Positions 57,099-64,000 of a DNA stretch of 64,000 bases are shown here, piece by piece. The stretch covers positions 186,001 through 250,000 of the forward strand of contig JAGKQI010000099.1 of the NCBI GenBank assembly GCA_018806915.1. Reading direction: 5' to 3'. The translations under genes were made by a program, and so were the position numbers. Below the pieces are notes generated by a model, which had not been told where the DNA came from, ran no database searches, and saw only the letters and a list, made by a program, of their open reading frames with translations. The stretch is from Phytophthora colocasiae (Eukaryota; Oomycota; Peronosporomycetes; Peronosporales; Peronosporaceae). Numbering within the stretch: position 1 is the stretch's first letter; the number at the start of each line of letters is the position of its first letter.

Positions 57099-57464
57099 AG
57101 AGCCTGACTCTTTTCAGTATCGAACTATCACCGCAGTACTTGACAAAAAGGGTGTATTTCAGCTTGACTTCAGAATTCGGTCAGCAAATTCGCATTTCCA
57201 CTTACGCTACGCTGATAGGCACTAAAGGGAAGAGCCGCTCACAGATTTTGGAAGTAATGCTGCAGATGAGAATTTGTTAAGTGTCTACGCATATAGGAAG
57301 CGATGGAAAATACCCACAACTGTGTCGCGTCCACATCTTCCTCCTCCGACCCAAACGACTCGCTCACCACGTCGTGCTCTACGCTGGTGTGATCGCGAAG
57401 TAGCCTCGACGCCCACGTAGCCTATGGCGGTGCGGGAATTGGTTTCAACTCACTCTGCGGTTAA
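57099..57464. other. Unique 366-bp segment inside the array
   Basis: Not array sequence. It starts where an inverted UCC tRNA breaks off after its first bases (57083-57098) and ends where the forward spacer resumes (GCAACTCTTTCG). No gene recognised. Confidence 0.6.
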
Positions 57465-58098
57465 AGCAACTCTTTCGTTGATAGGTGTACACCTATCACA
57501 TCGGCTCTCATGAATCACATAGCCTTCGGACACAAACATGCCTGTCACATTCACACCAATCACTAGACGGTGATGAAGACGAGAAACTGCGTTCGTAGAA
57601 ATCGGTTGATGGAAAGAGCGTGGTCACTTTGATGTCGAACAGGCAATCGTTTTGACGAGTATCAATTGCATCGCACAACTAGCAGCTCGACCTGGATATC
57701 ACTTGACTTGCCACGCTTTGCCGCAGTCACTTTTCTAAAGTGACGGAGACATGCTTGCCAGCGTACCACAGGCTAGTGGACCAAAGTGAATCCACACCAC
57801 AACCCTATCGGCGCAGATTCAACTCTGTTTCTAGCCTTCGTATTGCTAGCATCGACATTGAAGTCCCACCAGCAGGTCTAAATAGACTGTAGAAGTGTCA
57901 GTTGGCTAGATCAAGACGAACGATGATGTTCAGTGGTTTTGGTCTATTGACTTGCTGCCAAGGCTGTTGGTTGCGTGCAAGAGGTCATTCTTGACCCACC
58001 CGCAACTGAGCACCCTGTTTCAGCTTACATACAAAACGTGAAAAGGTAAAAGTGACAAAGTGACAAAAGGTGCTCTGAAAAAGGAACAAGTAAGGCGT

Positions 58099-58170
58099 GC
58101 GCCGCCAGAATCGAACCCCGACCTCATCCGTGGAGGGATGAATCCAATCTAATCATTAGACCAACGGCGC
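58099..58170 (-). pseudogene. tRNA-Gly(CCC) pseudogene
   Basis: Indels in the T stem (GCCAGAATCG), anticodon loop (GTGGAGGG) and D arm (AATCCAATCTAATC). Confidence 0.75.
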
Positions 58171-58560
58171 GCCAGACATCTCCAATGTTCGCCCACAACA
58201 AACACCCACAAAACCACAACCCTAAAAGACATACTGAAAACAACCCAAAACGACCAAAACCACCAAAACCACCAAAACCACCAAAACCACCAAAAACCAC
58301 CAAAACGACTCGCAAAAAACACCAGAAACACCAACCTGCAACGCGTACACTGTAAAGTCCTCGAGCAACTCCTCACACGGCATGCCCACAACACGCACTT
58401 GACGGACCAATAGTAGCGCAACAGTAGTGAAATGTCGTACATATCCCTCCAGTTTAACAGGGAGTGTATCAGTCAGATGAGGTGGTGGCCTTACACAAAA
58501 CGTGAAAAGGTAAAAGTGACAAAGTGACAAAGGTGCTCTGAAAAGGAACAAGTAAGGCGT

Positions 58561-58630
58561 GCGCCGCCAGAGAATCGAACCCCGACCTCATCCGTGGGAG
58601 GGATGAACTTAACCATTAGACCAACGGCGC
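58561..58630 (-). pseudogene. tRNA-Gly(CCC) pseudogene
   Basis: Damaged T stem (CCAGAGAATC) and D-arm side (GATGAACTTAACC). Confidence 0.75.
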
Positions 58631-59009
58631 GCCAGACATCTCAATGTTCGCCCACAACAAAAGCACCCACAAAACCAAAACCCTAAAGACATACGAAAAA
58701 CAACCCAAAACGACCAAAACAGACCAAAACCACCTAAACCACCAAAAAACCACCAAAACGACTCGCAAAAACACCAGAAACACCAGAACCTGCAACGCGT
58801 ACACTGTAAAGTCCTCGAGCAACTCCTCACACGGCATGCCCACAACACGCACTTGACGGACCAATAGTAGCACGCAACAGTAGTGTTCGTACATGTCCTC
58901 CAGTTTAACAGGAGGTATCAGTCAGATGAGGTGGTGGCCTTACACAAAACGTGAAAAGGTAAAAGTGACAAAGTGACAAAAGGTGCTCTGAAAGGAACAA
59001 GTAAGGCGT

Positions 59010-59080
59010 GCGCCGCCGGGGAATCGAACCCCGACCTCATCCGTGGGAGGGATGAATCCTAATCATTAGACCAACGGCGC
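59010..59080 (-). tRNA. tRNA-Gly(CCC)
   Basis: Intact copy within the indel-rich zone. Confidence 0.9.
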
Positions 59081-59498
59081 GCCAGACATCTCCAATGTTC
59101 GCCCACAACAAACACCCACAAAACCACAACCTAAAGACATACGAAACAACCCAAAACGACCAAAACCACCAAACCACCAAAACCACCAAAACCTAAATTC
59201 CAGAAACCCACCAAAACGACTTCCGCAAAAAAAACACCAGAAACACCAACCTGCAACGCGTACACCGTAAAGTCTCGAGCAACTCCTCACACGGCATGCC
59301 CACAACACGCACTTGACGGACCAATAGCCCTTTAGCAACGCAACAGTAGTGTTCGTACAACATGTCCTCCAGTTTAACAGAGAGGTATCAGTCAGATGAG
59401 GTGGTGGCCTGGTCCGCAGGTCGAAGTGCATGAGTCCATTGAATAAAGGTGCGTGTAGCGCGAAAGAGTGGTGGGCCGAGCCACAGCTGGCAAAAGTT

Positions 59499-59569
59499 GC
59501 CGCTGTCGGGGAATCGAACCTGACCTCATCCTTGGAAGGGATGAATCCTAACCATTAGACCAACGGTGC
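59499..59569 (-). pseudogene. tRNA-Gly(UCC) pseudogene
   Basis: Acceptor 3' strand altered (CCGCTGTC) and T stem broken (AACCTGACC). Confidence 0.75.
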
Positions 59570-60397
59570 AGTCATTCATTACAAACACACACATACGCCC
59601 ACAAAACAAATACACACATACGCCCAAAAACAAACACACACATACTCACACAAAACTTCCATCACACAAAACAACCACCACACAAAACAACTTCCCGACG
59701 ACGCCATTCTGCGCTTTCGACCTTTCTGACCTTTCGACCTTTCGACCTTTCGACCCTCTGCTCGCAACTCTTTCGTTGATTGGTGTACACCTATCACATC
59801 GGCTCTCATGAATCACACATAGCCTTCGGACACAAACATATATCACATTCACACCATCACTAGACGATAAGACGAGAAACTGCGTTCGTGGAAATCGATT
59901 TGATGGAAGAGCGTCAGATGTCACTTTGATGTCGAACAGGCAATCGTTTTGACGAGTATCAATTGCATCGCACAACTAGCAGCTCGACCTGGATATCACT
60001 TGACTTGCCACGCTTTTGCCGCAGTCACTTTTTCCTAAAGTGACAGAGACATGCTTGCCAGCGTACCACAGGCTAGTGGACCAAAATGAATCCACACCAC
60101 AACCCTATCGGCGCAGATTCAACTCTTGTCTAGCCCTTCGTATTTGCTAGCATCGACATTGAAGTCCCACCAGCAGGTCCAAATAGACTGTGAAGTGTCA
60201 GTTGGCTAGATCAAGACGAACGATGATGTTCAGTGGTTTTGGTCTATTGACTTGCTACCAAGGCTGTTGGTTGGTGTGCAAGAGGTCATTTCTTGACCCA
60301 CTCCGGCAACTGAGCACCCTGTTTCAGCTTACACAAACGAAAAGGTAAAAGTGACAAAGTGACAAAAGGTGCTCTGAAAAGGAACAAGTAAGGCAGT

Positions 60398-60468
60398 GCG
60401 CCGTCGGGGAATCGAACCCCGACCTCATCCGTGGGAGGGATGAATCCTAATCATTAGACCAACGGCGC
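60398..60468 (-). tRNA. tRNA-Gly(CCC), variant with 7-66 T-A pair
   Basis: Intact; base 66 is A as in the UCC type, converting the usual G-U into a Watson-Crick pair. Possible gene conversion from a UCC copy. Confidence 0.9.
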
Positions 60469-60878
60469 GCCAGACATCTCCAATGTTCGCCCACAACAAA
60501 CACCCACAAAACCACAACCCTAAAAGACATACGAAAACAACCCAAAACGACCAAAACCACCAAAACCACCAAAACCACCAAAACCACCAAAAACCACCAA
60601 AACGACTCGCAAAAAAAAACACCAGAAACACCAACCTGCAACGCGTACACTGTAAAAGTCCTCGAGCAACTCCTCACACGGCATGCCCACAACACGCACT
60701 TGACGGACCAATAGTAGCACGCAACAGTAGTGTTCGTACATGTCCTCCAGTTTAACAGAGAGGTATCAGTCAGATGAGGTGGTGGCCTGGTCCGCAGGTC
60801 GAAGTGCATGAGTCCATTGAATAAAGGTGCGTGTAGCGCGAAAGAGAGTGGTGGGCCGAGCCACAGCTGGCAAAAGTT

Positions 60879-60949
60879 GCGCCGTCGGGGAATCGAACCC
60901 CGACCTCATCCTTGGAAGGGATGAATCCTAACCATTAGACCAACGGTGC
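60879..60949 (-). tRNA. tRNA-Gly(UCC)
   Basis: Intact UCC copy. Confidence 0.95.
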
Positions 60950-61766
60950 AGTCATTCATTACAAACACACACATACGCCCACAAAACAAACACACACATA
61001 CGCCCAAAAAACAAACACACACATACTCACACAAAACTTCCATCACACAAAACAACCACCACACAAAACAACCCACGACGACGCCATTCTGCGCTTTCGA
61101 CCTTTCGACCTTTCGACCTTTCGACCTTTCGACCCTGCTCGCAACTCTTTCGTTGATTGGTGTACACCTATCACATCGGCTCTCATGAATCACACATAGC
61201 CTTCGGACACAAACATATATCACATTCACACCATCACTAGACGATGAAGACGAGAAACTGCGTTCGTGGAAATCGATTTGATGGAAGAGCGTGGTCACTT
61301 TGATGTCGAACAGGCAATCGTTTTGACGAGTATCAATTGCATCGCACAACTAGCAGCTCGACCTGGATATCACTTGACTTGCCACGCTTTGCCGCAGTCA
61401 CTTTTTCCTAAAGTGACAGAGACATGCTTGCCAGCGTACCACAGGCTAGTGGACCAAAATGAATCCACACCACAACCCTATCGGCGCAGATTCAACTCTG
61501 TCTAGCCCTTCGTATTGCTAGCATCGACATTGAAGTCCCACCAGCAGGTCCAAATAGACTGTGAAGTGTCAGTTGGCTAGATCAAGACGAACGATGATGT
61601 TCAGTGGTTTTGGTCTATTGACTTGCTGCCAAGGCTGTTGGTTGGTGTGCAAGAGGTCATTCTTGACCCACCCGCAACTGAGCACCCTGTTTCAGCTTAC
61701 ACAAAACGTGAAAAGGTAAAAGTGACAAAGTGACAAAAGGTGCTCTGAAAGGAACAAGTAAGGCGT

Positions 61767-61836
61767 GCGCTGCCGGGGAATCGAACCCGACCTCATCCGT
61801 GGGAGGGATGAATCCTAATCATTAGACCAACGGCGC
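61767..61836 (-). pseudogene. tRNA-Gly(CCC), defective
   Basis: 70 nt; acceptor substitution (GCGCTGCC) and one base missing on the 5' side of the T stem (AACCCGACC). Confidence 0.75.
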
Positions 61837-62237
61837 GCCAGACATCTCCAATGTTCGCCCACAACAAACACCCACAAAACCACAACCCTAAAAGACATAC
61901 GAAAACAACCCAAAACGACCAAAACCACCAAAACCACCAAAACCACCAAAAACCACCAAAACGACTCGCAAAAAAAAACACCAGAAACACCAACCTGCAA
62001 CGCGTACACTGTAAAAGTCCTCGAGCAACTCCTCACACGGCATGCCCACAACACGCACTTGACGGACCAATAGTAGCACGCAACAGTAGTGTTCGTACAT
62101 GTCCTCCAGTTTAACAGAGAGGTATCAGTCAGATGAGGTGGTGGCCTGGTCCGCAGGTCGAAGTGCATGAGTCCATTGAATAAAGGTGCGTGTAGCGCGA
62201 AAGAGAGTGGTGGGCCGAGCCACAGCTGGCAAAAGTT

Positions 62238-62308
62238 GCGCCGTCGGGGAATCGAACCCCGACCTCATCCTTGGAAGGGATGAATCCTAACCATTAGACC
62301 AACGGTGC
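62238..62308 (-). tRNA. tRNA-Gly(UCC)
   Basis: Intact UCC copy; last forward unit. Confidence 0.95.
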
Positions 62309-63195
62309 AGTCATTCATTACAAAAACACACATACGCCCACAAAAAAAAACACACACATACTCACACAAAACAAACACACACATACTCACACAAAACAAA
62401 CACACACATACTCACACAAAACATCCACCACACAAAACAACCACCACACAAAACAACCCACGACGACGCCATTCTGCGCTTTCGACCTTTCGACCTTTCG
62501 ACCTTTCGACCTTTCGACCCTGCTCGCAACTCTTTCGTTGATTGGTGTACACCTATCACATCGGCTCTCATGAATCACACATAGCCTTCGGACACAAACA
62601 TATATCACATTCACACCATCACTAGACGATGAAGACGAGAAACTGCGTTCGTAGAAATCGATTTGATGGAAGAGCGTGGTCACTTTGATGTCGAACGGGC
62701 AATCGTTTTGACGAGTATCAATTGCATCGCGCAACTAGCAGCTCGACCTGGATATCACTTGACTTGCCACGCTTTGCCGCAGTCACTTTTTCCTAAAGTG
62801 ACGGAGACATGCTTGCCAGCACCACTCTCTTTCGCGCTACACGCACCTTTATTCAATGGACTCATGCACTTCGACCTGCGGACCAGGCCACCACCTCATC
62901 TGACTGATACCTCTCTGTTAAACTGGAGGACATGTACGAACACTACTGTTGCGTGCTACTATTGGTCCGTCAAGTGCGTGTTGTGGGCATGCCGTGTGAG
63001 GAGTTGCTCGAGGACTTTTACAGTGTACGCGTTGCAGGTTGGTGTTTCTGGTGTTTTTTTTTGCGAGTCGTTTTGGTGGTTTTTGGTGGTTTAGGTGGTT
63101 TTGGTGGTTTTGGTCGTTTTGGGTTGTTTTCGTATGTCTTTTAGGGTTTTGGTTTTGTGGGTGTTTGTTGTGGGCGAACATTGGAGATGTCTGGC

Positions 63196-63266
63196 GCGCC
63201 GTTGGTCTAATGATTAGGATTCATCCCTCCCACGGATGAGGTCGGGGTTCGATTCCCCGGCGGCGC
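63196..63266 (+). tRNA. tRNA-Gly(CCC), inverted
   Basis: Intact CCC copy on the plus strand, in the inverted segment after 62820. Confidence 0.95.
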
Positions 63267-63578
63267 ACGCCTTACTTGTTCCTTTTCAGAGCACCTTTTG
63301 TCACTTTGTCACTTTTACCTTTTCACGTTTTGTGTAAGCTGAAACAGGGTGCTCAGTTGCGGGTGGGTCAAGAATGACCTCTTGCACACCAACCAACAGC
63401 CTTGGCAGCAAGTCAATAGACCAAAACCACTGAACATCATCGTTCGTCTTGATCTAGCCAACTGACACTTCACAGTCTATTTGGACCTGCTGGTGGGACT
63501 TCAATGTCGATGCTAGCAATACGAAGGGCTAGACAGAGTTGAATCTGCGCCGATAGGGTTGTGGTGTGGATTCATTTT

Positions 63579-63990
63579 TGCAGCGGGGCTGCGTAGGTGT
63601 GCACGGCACAGAGGAAGTATGGTTGACTCGTAGAGTCCTGCTTGCAAGGCACTAGCCTTCGGTTCTATACAAGAACCAAGTAGTCCACTAAATACGGGAC
63701 TCTCACAATCAGTGTCCCTATAATAAAGGAACTAACACTAATTATGTAAAATGCAAACTGATTTTTATTTATTGTATTGCCCTAATCCTGAATGTAACGG
63801 ATTTAGTATCTAACATACTAAATCCTAATCAAATGCAATGTGTGGCTCTGAGCTAACAGCCAGCAACTGGCTACATATGTGACGTGTGAGAAACACTATG
63901 TGTCGTACACGGATCTGTGACTTGTGACCTGGATGGTGTATACCACACCTATTGTAGCCAAGGCGCGCAGCGCCGTGTAACCCCGTTACA
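63579..63990 (-). repeat. Solo LTR of the gypsy family
   Basis: 412 bp, reverse complement of the gypsy LTR. Flanked on both sides by ATTTT (63574-63578 and 63991-63995), i.e. the TSD AAAAT, with array sequence beyond each. No internal element sequence within the window. It matches the 3' LTR, not the 5' LTR, at both sites where those differ. Confidence 0.9.
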
Positions 63991-64000
63991 ATTTTGGTCC

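Larger units (their letters stand above)
54574..63995. repeat. tRNA-Gly tandem array, second block, with inverted segments
   Basis: Forward units 54574-55923 and 57465-62820; inverted segments 55924-57098 and 62821-63995. CCC-only short units recur at 58.1-59.1 kb. From about 55.9 to 60.4 kb the copies carry many small insertions and deletions not seen elsewhere in the array. Confidence 0.9.

Noticed and set aside
28398..61505. Repeated 79-codon plus-strand ORF (starting MEIDLMEERGHFDV) in most array units
   Set aside because: It repeats because the unit repeats. Several copies are frame-broken (for example near 37110, 34444 and 33045), the gypsy element interrupts one at 46757, and differences are not concentrated at silent sites.
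28068..62541. ORFs with THTHTKQ and RPFDLSTFRPFDLS repeats
   Set aside because: Translations of the CACACATACT and CTTTCGACC tracts.
27553..63239. Minus- and plus-strand ORFs rich in WWFWWFW, VLVVLVVL or NHQNHQ repeats
   Set aside because: Translations of the CAAAACCACC tract and of the tRNA itself; low complexity, no coding evidence.

Overview
The window is eukaryotic nuclear DNA, most likely from an oomycete (Phytophthora/Peronosporales type). This is an inference from one host gene with very short GT-AG introns (64 nt each), decayed Helitron, Mutator-like (MULE with Ulp1), PIF/Harbinger and tyrosine-recombinase elements, a chromodomain Ty3/gypsy retrotransposon, and a large cluster of nuclear-type tRNA genes. 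No database search was possible.

Layout. 1-3414: 3' part of a P5A-type P-ATPase gene (plus strand, cut by the window edge), the only clear host protein gene. 3560-19150: a nested, rearranged transposon block. A Helitron was split by an LTR retrotransposon with 1607-bp LTRs. The Helitron C-terminal part (3560-4591, minus) and N-terminal part (about 10446-14853, plus) now face opposite ways. The two LTRs (4592-6198 and 14854-16460) are inverted. Their outer flanks carry the same 4-bp target duplication, and joining the flanks restores the helicase frame, so the block records an inversion. Gag and pol remnants and a tyrosine-recombinase relic lie inside.

19205-19565 is an outlying, diverged piece of a tRNA array. 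It is followed by a MULE (Ulp1-like protease gene plus transposase, 19919-25007, minus) and a PIF/Harbinger element (25219-27386, two convergent genes).

27571-63995 is a tandem array of tRNA-Gly genes: tRNA-Gly(UCC) and tRNA-Gly(CCC) alternate, nearly all on the minus strand, in units of about 1.37 kb, with some 0.45-kb CCC-only units. I count 18 UCC-type and 25 CCC-type copies; about 26 look intact, 5 share a T-loop mutation and 12 are defective. The array is split by a nearly intact Ty3/gypsy element (46757-54578; 412-bp LTRs; TSD AAAAT). A solo LTR of the same family sits at the same unit position near the window end, in inverted orientation. The second half of the array contains two fold-back junctions and many small indels.

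The gypsy element encodes gag (47226-48242), protease and RT/RNase H/integrase/chromodomain, with one single-base frameshift. It also carries a long, frame-broken antisense reading region opposite its 3' end (52224 to about 54160), the best candidate here for something undescribed. Apart from the ATPase and the tRNAs, the coding content is transposon-derived.
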